DNA from: Siphonodentalium dalli
Lineage: Eukaryota; Mollusca; Scaphopoda; Gadilida; Siphonodentaliidae
Assembly (NCBI GenBank): GCA_032622095.1
Contig: CP136064.1
Coordinates: forward strand, 278,775,614-278,839,613
Length of the DNA: 64,000 nucleotides
Direction: 5' to 3'
Part shown: piece after piece, positions 23,573 to 35,474 of the stretch
How positions within the stretch are numbered: position 1 is the stretch's first letter
How the letters are laid out: each line of letters opens with the position of its first letter
Made by a program: the position numbers and the translations under genes
Notes under the pieces: model-generated
Databases searched by the model: none
Told to the model about the DNA's origin: nothing
What the model saw: only the letters and a program-made list of their open reading frames with translations

Positions 23573-25880
23573 TTAATCGTTGTTATCCAACTTAAAGTTA
23601 ATCAATCGTATCAACGAGCAAAGTCTACGTAAAAAAGTTACGTCATTCAAATTTAGTATGTCGTCTAAGATATCAATAGTCGCATTTTGTATACTTGTAA
23701 ATTGTCGGGGCATAAGACGATTTCTAGCCTCGATTAAACATTCACATTCCATCAAGTAGTGCATTTCATCTCCAAGTTGACGTTTATTACACAGGGGACA
23801 CAATCTTCGAAGAACAGAGGTGTCGTTCCATCGGCCTGTCTCTATTGGCAGGCGATGATTACTCGTGCGGAATTGACAGAGTGTTATTCTATTCTTGGTA
23901 TCCAAGCAATCCAAATATGTTTCGAAATTTATGTAATGTTTGAAAATTTTATATGTGTTGCCTCTGCTAGATTGTTCAATATCAGACAACCAGGTTGTAC
24001 GAAATTGATTATTTAAACTGCACTTGAGGTATGACATTAATGTTTCTGGACATGTGATATTTTCCATGTTCCAAAGATGAATCTGTCCACAATTTGTTAG
24101 GATGGTCTTTATTTTTTCCATCCACTGGAATTTTACTGTTGAAACTTCACATACTTTTATGGCTAGTAAATACAAAGTCTTACAAAATCTGCTCTGATTC
24201 ATATTCTTAATTTTCATCCAATATTTCATAATACGCAGGTTGATTGTATATTCAATGGGCAATCTCCCACTCTCACCATATAACATAAAATTTGGGGTGG
24301 ATGATTTCAAATGTAGAACTTGCCTTATAAATTTTCTGTGCATAACTTCAAATATATCATTATTTCCTGATCCCCATACCTCACAGCAATACAACATGAC
24401 TGGCAAAACTTGGGTATCAAATAATTCAAACATGTTTTAACTGACAAGCAATGTGTTCTAGATTTTGAGATTATTGAATACATCGCCTTAGTTGCTTTAT
24501 TCATCAAAGTTTTTTTTTATCCGAGTACGAGCCTGATTTTGTATGTACAATTCCAAGATAGTTAAAGTTCTTGACAACTTCAATTGTTTGTCCATTGTAT
24601 GTAAATATTCTATTTTTAGGCAAGCTTCTTTTAGAAATCAGCATTATTTTGGTTTTTTCAATGTTAACACTTAACTTCCACTTCTCACCGTACTTTTGAA
24701 AACTATTAAGTGCTTTCTGTAGATTTAACGGTGTTTCAGCCATAAGTACGGTGTCGTCTGCATATAAAATAATAAATAATTTGACATATGTCTGCAAATT
24801 GGTCTCTATATCCTTTGACATTTTTGACAAACCCCGAACGCCATTCTTATTGGGAAAATCTTCCAGGTCATTGAGGTAAAGTGAGAACAGTAGGGGTGAT
24901 AGGTTTTCACCTTGTCGTACTCCAGACAAACATGGGAAACAATCGGATGTTGTATTGCCCAAACGAACCTTTGATTTGATGTTTGTGTACATATTTCCAA
25001 TAACCGTGAGTAGTTTTCCATTTATATCATTGTTAATGAGTTTGTGCCATAGCCCTTTCCTCCACACCTTATCAAATGCTTTCTCAAAATCAATAAATGC
25101 ACAATACATATTCCTATTTAATGCCTTTGAAATTGGCGTTAACATATGTAAAACAAAAATATTATCAGTTGTGGAATAACCCTTTCTGAAACCCGCCTGG
25201 TTCTCACAGAGAACTTCTCTTTCTTCAACGTAAGAATATAACCTGTTAGAAAGAATCTTTGTAAACAATTTGCCGAAGCAGCTTAAAAGCGTGATAGGTC
25301 TGTAGTTTTTTGGATCTTCCTTATTACCCTTTTTCTTATAGAGCGGGATGATAGTTCCAATTCCCCATATATGTGGTACACAACCTGATTCGAAGACTAA
25401 ATTAAATGTTTTACAATATATATTATGTCGATAAGGGTGTCAGAGGATGCCTTGATATATTCGTTTATAATTCCATCTTCTCCAGGGGACTTATTGTTCT
25501 TTAAACTTTTGATAGCTAACACGACTTCTTCTTTGCTTATTGGTCGGTTTGGTTCGTCGTTTGTATTACTTGTCTCAATGAGCATAGGTATATCTGAGTC
25601 ATCTGTGATAGATTCAGAATTTGTCTATTTCAACTGGGTTATTACATGTTATATCTCGCTTATTAAGTGTAGACCAGAATTTCCTTGAATTTTCTATTTT
25701 TAGTTTAGATAGTTCATGTGTGATATTCTCCCTATGTATTGCAATTGCGTTGTCCATTTCTCGCTTGTATCTCCTACTCATTTCACGCATCATTTTTCTT
25801 GAACTATTGTTTTGCTTCAGTCTATGATATCGCTTGGCTTGAAGCAGACGGCAATTCTTTACGGTAACGTTTCAACCTCG
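23573..25880 (-). pseudogene. LINE (non-LTR retrotransposon) ORF2 remnant: reverse transcriptase and C-terminal zinc knuckle
   Basis: Reverse transcriptase of a non-LTR retrotransposon, which copies its own RNA into DNA at a nicked target. In order on the minus strand: a charged linker (25880-25625); the RT start with KNNKSPGEDGI (about 25490); NYRPITLLSCFGKLFTK (about 25290); AFIDFEKAFDKVW (about 25080); SGVRQGENLSPLLFSLYLND (about 24900); the catalytic ILYADDTVLMAE (about 24760); then the thumb region and a C-terminal CPLC...H...C knuckle near 23790. No endonuclease domain precedes it, so it is 5' truncated. Lesions are a stop near 25620, a frameshift near 25410, one at the poly-T run near 24510, and one near 24430. 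Likely Jockey/CR1-type; I cannot place the clade by eye. Confidence 0.88.
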
Positions 25881-25888
25881 CGCCGACT

Positions 25889-25968
25889 GAGACTGGTGTG
25901 CAATTATGTACATAAATGCACACGGTGTGCATTTATGGATAAAACGTTACGACAACGACCCCATTAGC
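25889..25968. repeat. Right copy of the 82-bp inverted repeat pair
   Basis: GAGACTGGTGTGCAATTATG...CCCCATTAGC is the reverse-complement partner of 22835-22916. It ends 34 bp before the first ATG of the Crypton frame, so it may be part of that element's 5' leader. Confidence 0.75.
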
Positions 25969-26002
25969 TGCAGTGATTGCTAATCTGCCAAAGTCTACGA
26001 AA

Positions 26003-28272
26003 ATGTCTTTTAATTTGAGCAGTGATATTTCTGATGAATTGATTAATATGGAGCAATTTGGTGATTTGGAAGAAATGTTTGCTGTCCCATATGAAGAGGA
26101 AGAAGAAGAAGATATAAAGCCAGATAAAACTATTTTTCATCATGGAAATGAAGTTAGCACAATTCACGAATCGGTGAGGGATAATCATAATGAACAATTA
26201 AATTCCGATTCAGAATTAACAACATTACCATTGGACAATGCTATCCTTACCTCTAGTACGAGCAGTATGACCACTCCCATTATACCGAGTAGTAGCAGAA
26301 TGAATAGTTATAGTACTACTGAAACTGAATGTGATGATGGTGGCATTGATGCATCTGAATCTGATTCTGAAATGACGACAACAAATCAAGGACCCGTGCG
26401 GAATTTTCTTGAAATCGATGATGACAATGTACAGAGATTTATTAATAAACAAGAAAATAAAAACACTGCGAAAAAATCTACGTATGATTTGAAAATTGTT
26501 GTAGAATTTTTCAATCAACAAGGCGAAAGAAGAGAACTGCACGAAATTCCACCCGAGGACCTTAGTCTTCTTCTATCAAGGTTCCTCTTGTCAGTTAGGA
26601 GAAGAGATGGCGAGGAGTACGAACCGTCCTCGCTTCGGGGGATAATATCCAGTGTTGATCGTCATCTCCGGCGCCATAAGTATGGCACAACTATTATTGG
26701 ATCAAAAGACAACTGCCTCATAACAACGAGAAGAACCCTAGATGCAAAACAGGAACAACTAAAGAAGATTGGGAAAGGAAACAAGCCGAATAGGTCAGAT
26801 CCCATATCTGACGAGGAAATCACAAAGTTGTATGAGATTGGACAACTAGGATCTAGCACACCAGAAAGTATTTTTCACACCCTTTGGTTCAACCATAGCA
26901 TTCATTTTGGTTTGCGTGTCGTAAAAGAACATTACAATTTGTGCTGGGGTGATGTGACACTACACAAAGATTCGAATGGAAAGGAGTACATGAAAATCAA
27001 TGAAAGACAAACAAAAACGAGAACAGGGGAGCGACATAAGAAATGTTCGTGAATCATCTCCCCGAATGTATTCCACAGGAATAGAAAATGATCGAAATCC
27101 CATATATAAGGATTAACTGTCATGTGGACTGTTTTTATGGAGATGTAACGGTGAGGTAAGTGGACATAACTTGTGTAAAACCCGAAGGGTTTTACATACA
27201 AGTTATGTCCACTTACCTCACCGTTACATCTCCATAAAAATATTCCACATGACATTTAATCCTTATATTTATATACATTTAGCGAAAAAGCCACGTTTGT
27301 AAATATATTTAAATCGAAAAGTGTATCGTGACAAGATCAGCCCAAAATACCCAATAGCACCCTTGGCAAAAGTTAATAGGAACAATTTCTCTTCATGTTG
27401 AAACCCGATGATGTATTAAGTCAATCCTGCGCGAGTCAAAATGCGCCCAAAGCATTACGCGTTCGTCTTTCCAAACCTAATGACGCATCGATGGTGTTAT
27501 TAGCTTGGTGTCATGAGGCGTTGCGCATTCACCGAGAAATAACTGCAGCTAGCCACGTGGGCGCCGACCAATCAGAATGCTGGATTTAGTGATGACAACA
27601 CTTAGTGTGTAAATATATATATATAAACTATTTGCATCAAAGAGGCCAGCTGATTATAAGAATGATAATGACCCATTTTATATTGCGACAAGAACAGTTC
27701 CCGTCACAAAACCTACCGACATGTGGTTCAAAAAGCAACGTGTTGGTGAACGGACATTATCAGAAATTATGGACAGGATGACACTTAATGCAAACATTGA
27801 TAGCGGGAAAAGATTAACCAACACCAGTGCCCGGAAATGTTTGGTGTCAAAACTGCGGAAAAATAACGTGGCACCTACAGATATAGCTCACACCAGTGGC
27901 CACAAAAATCTGGCATCAATTAACAATTACTCATATATATCAGATCAACAGAAAGAACATTGATCGCTGATACTGAGCAATTCCACATCATCTATCCAGT
28001 CAGATAAAACATGTGATGCAAATACGTCAACATCAAGCACTGCTGCGTGTTTACCGGAGGCTGAAAACAATGACACTTCCACTGACCCTCGAAAATCGGC
28101 ATCATCAAACTCAGTTCTCAATTCGATGTCCATAAACACTAATAATTCAAGTACAAACCTGTCTATGTCGCGAACATGCAATCGATGCTTCAAAGCGTAT
28201 TCCATGCTAACACCATTACCATACAAAACATGTATATTAATCCTCAAAATCCGAACTGAAACTTTGTTATGA
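26003..28272 (+). pseudogene. Crypton-type tyrosine recombinase (DUF3504 family), disrupted
   Basis: DUF3504 proteins are the tyrosine recombinases of Crypton DNA transposons, or host genes derived from them. The start chosen is the first in-frame ATG. Residues 1-130 are acidic and Ser/Thr-rich. The DUF3504 core follows (LSLLLSRFLLSVRRRDGEEY, then GKGNKPNRSDPISDEE, TLWFNHSIHFGLR, KTRTG). The C-terminal catalytic part at 27628-27960 has RPADYKNDNDPFY, TNTSARK, HTSGHKNLASINNYS. Lesions are a frameshift near 27025-27035, a MITE at 27110-27626, and TGA at 27961-27963. After that TGA the frame stays open to 28272 with Ser/Thr-rich sequence starting SLILSNS, as family members have after the recombinase domain. 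The His usually seen before SARK is Thr here. Confidence 0.88.
27110..27626 (+). mobile_element. MITE inserted in the Crypton gene (family M, copy 1)
   Basis: An ATATATAA duplication (27102-27109 and 27619-27626) flanks it; removing one copy and the insert rejoins the Crypton codons as ...NPIYKLFASKRP. The element ends GGATTAACTGTC.. and ..ACACTTAGTGTG. Its first 150 bp are a near-perfect hairpin (centre about 27184) made by an inverted duplication of its own terminal 75 bp. The remainder matches 59884-60288 in reverse orientation. No transposase. An 8-bp target duplication would suit a hAT-type helper, but that is inference. Confidence 0.8.
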
Positions 28273-31062
28273 TTTCATGATGACAATTCCTAACTCTGGA
28301 CGAGGCCATATCCTTGGAGGGAAGTTGTCTTTATTGTTGGAGTTTACTGTTTTAATTGTGATTATATACTAAAACGGACGATTAATCAATAACATATGGC
28401 GATATTGTTATTTCATGAGATTAAAATTATAATCACTATAATCTCGTTGACGTAGTATCTTTAGTGAAATTAGTCACCAATATTGCATGCGCCCCTATCT
28501 CGAAATGGATGGCAGTGTACTTATTGCACCGAGTGCAACCGTACTCTTCGTAAGTTCGAAAAGACCGCCTTTCTCCGATTCGTGTGTTTAGTCTTAAAAC
28601 ACAAGTCCATCATAATTCGATACGGTTTTGTGTTATTTGTTTGATGGGAACTAGATTTGGAAATTGTATACTACACATTCCACCAAATAAATCAAGAGTT
28701 CAGACACAATACTAAATGGAACTATTTTGTTTTACGAGTGCGCATGAATACAAAACTGTTGCATAATTGATTAGTCTCTACTATACAGATAAAATCGCTA
28801 AGTAGGTCATTGATTCCCTATACGGAGAGTGGATTTTGCGATGATTTTTTGGACAAAAACCGCAATAAAGTACGTTTAAATAAAGTTCGGTGGATAAACA
28901 GAACATCCGCATAGTGTAGCTGAATAAAGAATTTATTTTTGCGAGTATGTGGGCATCTATTTGGCTCGCCTTACACTATGCGGATATTCTCTATATATTA
29001 TACTGCAATCCAAACCTAATTGTGTCCAGAAAAAAAAGTGTTATGGAGCACAACCGGGACCGATAAATGTTTCGGGGCACTGTATATTGTTCTTTTTTCG
29101 GCAAAGGGAGGTGGTCAAAGTTTTAATTTCCAATTACACCTGGCAGATATAAAAATTTAAAATGTTAAATACTCAATTTGTACCCCATTAGATGTAATTA
29201 TCCACCTAATCCCTCACGTTTTCCAATAGATGGAAAAGTCCACGTCACAAACGAAACTTGAAGAAAATATTCTAATCTCGATCTAAAACGACATAATTAT
29301 ATTATACTATAAAGAATGGCGGAAAGTCAAACTATCGGTGCAATCTCAACACATGTTCGGTCTGAAGTATATGGTTGCTGTGCCCCTTATATTATATCAC
29401 CACGACCCTACGGTACATTTGACTCCTCACCACATATCCGAGGTACAATTGTTGCACATTCGTTCACATACAAATTCCACACCATTGTATTCAATAACAA
29501 AATTACCATAGGTCGTTTGTTGCATTTTGTATTTGAACATTTCCCACCAATGAAAAATTCAACTAATTTAATTTCCTCAATTAGTCTAAAATGCATCCAA
29601 GGAACAAAAAATCAAACCTATCGCTCAACAGAACTAAACGATGTAAACCATTATTCATAAAGATCAGGACTGTCATATATAGCAGAAAGAGATAAAGTGA
29701 GTGTATAATTTCACCGTACCCTATACGGACAAGTCAGAAATACACATACGTCCTAAAAAAAAGAGACAATGATGACGAATATATTGTAGACCTACACCGT
29801 CAAAGATATCTGCGGAAGCCTTAAAAAAAGCCAACTAAGTCAAAGCTGGGGGAAAAGTTGTTCAATGTTCCTGAACCTATATGTGCCAGATCCCGGAATT
29901 TGAATTCACCAGCAGCTGAACGACATAGGAGAGGAGCCTCATGCACTAAGTTTGGTAACTTGTGCTCCGATCCCCTGTGCACCACAACATTATTTATAAA
30001 TTATGTGTTACGTAAAATATTCCATGTCTATAATATGTGGGTCACAATAAATATATTCAAACAAAGATCCCGGAAGAAACTTCAGAATTGATCATCATTG
30101 ATGGGGCTGATTTCAGATGTATATAAAGCGCTACAAGGCCATATAGACACGGCATTGTCGTGTCACATTTCTTCCATGTTATAGATAACATAGCTTTTGC
30201 TTTACTGTAGCTTGAGTCTACGATATAAATGTATTGACCATTCGAACTATATATTTGGCATTCGGGGCATTCGAAAGAATATGAGAGCTTTGATATAATT
30301 CTGGACCAAAGGAATTCATATTTCGAAACACTGTAACCATGCATGCAGGTCTGGCACATCCTGAATTGAATAAGTATATAAGTTATATTTATCAATACGA
30401 GTTGAAGGTGGATATCGTGATGGTGCCACGTCGTGTCATCGAAAGGAAGTCAATTAACACTCACATGTGTATATATTGCAGTTGCATTGCCTGCTTAAGG
30501 TCGTGTAAGGCCCTTACACAAGGCGTTGTCGCACGTTTTTCTGTGGCAATTGCGTTTCTGCGATTACGGCGTTTTCTGCGGCACGGCGTTTTCTGCTTGT
30601 ACTTGTATGTTTCCATTGATATCATTGTTTCGTTGTTACTCGTGTATTTTTGTGTAAAATGACTGTATGGTGAAGCGATGCACAATCACAGTCTAAATCT
30701 GACCTCGATTGAAAACTGCTGTGCTTCCAGTGTCTTCGTTCTACATATCCGTCACTGCAAATGGCAGAATTTACCGAACAACCGCAGAGAAAACGCCCGA
30801 TACGCGCGGCACCGCACCGCCGGTTAGGACAGCGATGTAATCCGGCGCCAACGTTTTCTGCGATGTCGCCCGCCGTGTGCAAGCACCCATTGCATATATA
30901 TATACAGTGTGTTCTAAGTCGGCGTATCGAGCGATACGTGCGGCATGATGGGCCGCAAACGAGATTATTGAATAAAAAAGCTTGCGCAAAAGGCTGCACA
31001 TAATTGTATCTGGATAAAGTTCATTTGCTGTCGTATTGTTGAGATCTCAACATGGCTTGTTC
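28273..31062. other. Gene-free stretch
   Basis: No recognised gene. A hairpin with about 17-bp arms (ATCCGCATAGTGTA / TACACTATGCGGAT) lies at 28904-28986. A 114-codon frame (29316-29660, plus) and frames of 75-125 codons on both strands at 30057-31003 have no domain I recognise. The second group sits in a locally GC-rich block with repeated GCGTTTTCTGCG motifs, so it may be an unclassified repeat. Confidence 0.4.
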
Positions 31063-31204
31063 AAGTGAGATAACCGAGTCGTGGCCATATTGAATTCATC
31101 CAGCCCCCATTCCGCGGTTTAAGTGCTACATGTCAAAATTCTTAAATCGCGGAACGGGGGATGAGTGAATCCAATATGACCGCGACTCAGTGATTTCGCT
31201 TATT
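31063..31204. mobile_element. Small foldback element (142 bp)
   Basis: The arms AAGTGAGATAACCGAGTCG... and ...CGACTCAGTGATTTCGCTT pair imperfectly for about 60 bp each, around a loop of about 20 bp near 31130. No coding sequence and no clear target duplication. Confidence 0.65.
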
Positions 31205-31510
31205 TGGGTGCGCAATCATGCACTTTACCCATAAATAGTGAATTCTGCATTGGCCAATTTAACTATACCACTTGAATATAACTATAATAGTTGAACTTAT
31301 TATACGCCAAATTTATCGAACTATGTGAATATCGATTCAATTTGCCTTTAAACCGAGTAATATCATTTGATCACCCATCCGAGTAATATGGTTTTACGAC
31401 ATGCGATAATTGATCTACTTCACTACTAAATAACGTGCATATATCGATTTTGGTGACGTCACTCATATGAAAGATTTGTCAGTTGATAAGAGCCGATCTA
31501 TTTAATAAAT

Positions 31511-31656
31511 AGGATATTACTTGGTTTGATACTATATACGCCTGATATCAGCCATCGATAACATCATTTCAGCCTTCGACCTTCGGTCTCAGACTGATAA
31601 GAGGGTACCTATTGGCTGATATCCGGCCTAATATCAAACCAACCAAGTAATATCCT
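31511..31656. mobile_element. Small foldback element (146 bp)
   Basis: AGGATATTACTTGGTTTGAT...GATATCAGCCA at the left pairs with TGGCTGATATC...AACCAAGTAATATCCT at the right, about 45 bp per arm. The loop carries a small GACCTTCGGTC hairpin. MITE-like; no transposase. Confidence 0.65.
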
Positions 31657-31917
31657 CTAAATATTCCGTGGTGGATAAGCATCGCATTTGCATGGAGAAG
31701 TGTATTATATGTACACCAATAATGCAGTGATATTTCAAGCTCTCTTCTGACATTTGATTATCACTATAGGATAGTATCGGTAATTGAATTGAAATGAAGC
31801 TTCTTCAAATGTACATACAAGTGTACCTCAAAATGTGTAAAAAATAGTCCCCATGCAGTACATTAAATGGGTATGACTATATGCACATATTTGGGTTCTT
31901 TCAGGAGCATATTATAA

Positions 31918-32054
31918 GTTACACGGCTTGTTGATGGGGGATGCGGTGCGGTATGCCCCGGTAGATACTCGTATCCCCCGAGGCGATAGCCGAGGGGGAT
32001 ACGAGAGTCGACCGGGGCATACCACACCGTATCCCCCATCAACAAGCCGTGTAA
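31918..32054. mobile_element. Small, strong foldback element (137 bp)
   Basis: The arms TTACACGGCTTGTTGATGGG... and their complement ending CCGTGTAA pair nearly perfectly over about 65 bp each, with a loop near 31985. The strongest hairpin in this part of the window; probably a young MITE-like palindrome. Its TTACACGG end resembles the TTTTACACGG motif of the 88-bp array 400 bp downstream. Confidence 0.75.
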
Positions 32055-32414
32055 TGTATTTATCCCCGGTCAAAATTAACAAGATATTCCCACAGACATA
32101 AAGCGCGGAAACGAGCAACGAACAGTAACTCTAATTGATTAGACTGCCCTTACGATGAATATATTTATATAGCTGTTTCCACAATTTGTCCATAAATACT
32201 TGCTGGCCTCGCTTACTTTTGGAATCTATATGTTAGAAGATATAAAAGAGAGCAATACACTTCAAAAATAGTAATGGTAAATGAGTCAGACAACCTAAAT
32301 AAATGAAGCAAGAGTAGCAAGATAACATCACACCAGGAATCAACGTGGCTTTGAAAGATGTACATTAGACCTTCAAACTTTTGCCAGGTTATAAAAATTA
32401 TACTATAGGGGCCT

Positions 32415-33573
32415 ACTAGATTGATATGACCATTGTAAAAATCTGTCTTCTCTATATAGCGACGACAATTTTTGCGGGGTAATATCAATTTTACATGTGG
32501 CATACGAGATTGTTATGACCCGTGTAAAATCTGTCTTCTTGATATAGCGATGACAATTTTTGCGGGGTAATATCAATTTTACATGGGGCATACGAGGTTG
32601 TTATGACCTTGTAAAATCTGTCTTCTCTATATAGCGACACGACAATTTTTGCGGGGTAATATCAGTTTTCAGGCAATACGCACAAGCTTGACTACCAAGA
32701 GATATCTTATCGGGGTCCACGATATGATGGCTCTTGGTATACAATCGCGACCACGGGAGGCACGTGATGTTCGATTGAATATCAGAATGTTGGGTATCAT
32801 ATAATACCATATCCCATAATATGTCAAATATAGCGAAATATCGAAATATAAAATAAAACGAAAAAGCGAAATAGGAAAATACATCGAAAATCGAAATAGG
32901 AAAATACAGCGAAATAGCGAAATAGCGAAATAGAACGAAAACTCGAAATAGGAACATACAGCGAAATAGCGAGAAATATAGAACGAAATATATAAATATG
33001 AAATTATTTTTATAAACGAAATAACGGAGATATTTGAAAAGGTGTCTTTGACGAAATAACGGACATGTTTTAAAGAGCGTATAGAGTTATTACCCTTCAG
33101 ATTAAATATGATATTCAATCGAAAGCACGCGTGCCTCTCGTGGTCGCGATTGTATACCAAGAGCCATCATATCGTGGACCCCGATAAGATATCTCTTGGT
33201 AGTCAAGCTTGTGCGTATTAGGTGCAGTTTTACATGGGGCATACGAGATTGTTATGACCCGTGTAAAATCTGTCTTCTCTATATAGCGACGACAATTTTT
33301 GCGGGGTAATATCAGTTTTACACGGGGCATACGAGATTGTTATGACCTTGTAAAATCTGTCTTCTCTATATAGCGACGACAATTTTTGCGGGGTAATATC
33401 AGTTTTACACGGGGCATACGAGATTGTTATGACCTTGTAAAATCTGTCTTCTCTATATAGCGACGACAATTTTTGCGGGGTAATATCACTATTACACGGG
33501 GCATACGAGATTGTTATGACCCGTGTAAAATCTGTCTTCTCTATATAGCGACGACAATTTTTGCGGGGTAATA
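32415..33573. repeat. Seven-unit 88-bp tandem array, split by an insertion
   Basis: The unit contains CTGTCTTCTCTATATAGCGA, CGACAATTTTTGCGGGG and GGGGCATACGAGATTG. The TGTCTTCT anchor recurs near 32443, 32531 and 32619, then near 33271, 33359, 33447 and 33535. TTTTACACGGG and CCCGTGTAAAA form an 11-bp stem in some units. The minus-strand frames of 60-118 codons are repeat artefacts: 88 is not a multiple of 3. Confidence 0.85.
32670..33224. mobile_element. TIR element inside the 88-bp array
   Basis: CAGTTTT flanks it at 32663-32669 and 33225-33231, a 7-bp target duplication within the array unit. The arms (GCACAAGCTTGACTACCAAG... and complement) pair for about 110 bp. The middle has many CGAAATA heptamers (32838-33000). 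No transposase; non-autonomous. Confidence 0.8.
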
Positions 33574-34537
33574 CGAAATAAGTGTTTCCTGTTTAGTTAA
33601 CATATATCGAACAAGAACACCGGGATACGGCGTGGTATGGCCCTAGAAGAACAATGGTGCCTAAGAAGGCTTACAATTCTACAGAGGGGATAAATAGGGT
33701 TATGCATGTTGTTAATGATAAACACATTACTGGGCATATAATCTAGAATTTATAATAAAGAATGATTGTGTAACTTATTAAGACATTTTAATCAGTTAAA
33801 TAAATAACTGCCGATCGTTTGATAACATGCATGAGTATGACACTGGCAACGTTTCGTTCCATATATTCACTTCCCCAGCATTTCCTGAGTAGAATGTTCG
33901 TTGGACAACATATGCACACTTCATTTGATAATTTGGTAGTGATGACTCTGTCATGTTCTGGAAATTGCGATTTATATAACCTGTGGAAATATAAAAATCA
34001 TTCTCAAGTAAGAAAATAGTCAACTCATTATATCCGCTGGCTAAAATGGATCGATGTGTGAACATGTGAATATATGTGTGTGTGACGTGGGCGTTACCTG
34101 CAGTACGAGCGTTACCTATTTTATATAAATAGGTCTAAGACAAACAATTGTTAACAATTTGCCAACAAGTACATATTAAAACTATTCCAGAGAAATGTTG
34201 TTCCTCGTGCACTATTTAAATGAGTAGTTTAACTCCGTTTTGTGACTGTATTGACGATTAAAGTGAAATTGTTTGAGCGCAATCGCAATTTGCTATACGC
34301 CGACAATAGGCAAGTTAAAATAGTTGGGAAGGCATCACTAAGAACTCAAAACATCTAATGGAAATTGATCTAATCCTTCCATTTTATTTTTTTACTCCGC
34401 CTTCTTTCCGGTGGGTCTACTAGCGGATACTTGAACAATAAAACTATACAGAACTCAGAACTTACTTTGAGGTGATAATTCCGTCGGCCATTTGTACACT
34501 AAAAATAGTAACCACGTGACCGAGTTTGGTGGCCCTG
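33574..34537. other. Gene-free stretch
   Basis: No recognised gene or repeat boundary. Confidence 0.4.
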
Positions 34538-35474
34538 AGAATATAAAGGGAGACAATGCGCTCGCAATGTGTGAATGACAAAGGGTGTAATGTTATGTAA
34601 ACTAAGCGATGACCTGGATGAACGATGGGTAACTTCCGCCTTGAATATTAAAGGGGGACAATGCTCTCGTGATGTTTAAAGAGACGGCACTCTCACTCTC
34701 GGTATGTGACACGAGGCACTCAGTTGGGGGGCCACCCACGCATATACTGACGTCACGAAAAGTACATGACCTAATACGTTCGTGTATTACGTGATGACCC
34801 CGCGATGGTTAGCTTCAGCCCTGAATATTAAAGGGAGACAATGCGCTCGCGATGTTAAAAGACGGCACTCTCGGTATGTGAACTTTAAAGAGACATGAAG
34901 CACTCAGTGTGAATTTTAAGGGGTGTGATGCAATCTCGACGCGTGAATGTTAAAGTGACATGAGGCAATCTCTGTTTGCGAATATTAAAGAGAGACAATG
35001 TGCTTGTAATGCATGTTAAAGGGACATGATGCAATCTCGGTGTGCGAATATTAAAAGGACACAATGGACTCTTAAGGGACACACGACACTCACTGTGGAT
35101 GAATGTTAAAGGAAACACGGCACTCGCAGGGGGTGTAAGGTAAAAGGACACAGAAAAAAATTCGAACCAAAAACTTTCAAAACATTTCAAATTTTTTCAA
35201 AATAAAAAAAAATCTAATTTTCCAAAAACTTCAAAATTTAAAAATACAAAAAACAAAAATTCTGAAATAATAAAACAAAATGACATCTTCAAATTTTTGA
35301 TGCGTTATAAAACAAATATTTTTAAATCTTCAAATTTTTCACGAATTAAGATAAAATTTACCACTTTTGAAACTTCGAGTTTACGGGCTCTTATCTCATT
35401 CATCTTGTCTCCCACCCCAATATGAATATATAACGAAGACGAGAATAAAATTTTGATGAAGTTTATTGAAATTT

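Noticed and set aside
29316-29660. 114-codon plus-strand frame as a gene
   Set aside because: No domain, no homologous motif and no neighbouring exon; kept only as a note in the region entry.
32403-33469. Minus-strand frames with recurring ITISYAPCKT and YREDRF peptides
   Set aside because: They are products of the 88-bp tandem repeat. The frame changes every unit because 88 is not divisible by 3, so they are not conserved as protein.
32415-33573. Possible CRISPR array
   Set aside because: Units are nearly identical along their whole 88 bp with no variable spacers, no cas-like genes are present, and the DNA is eukaryotic.
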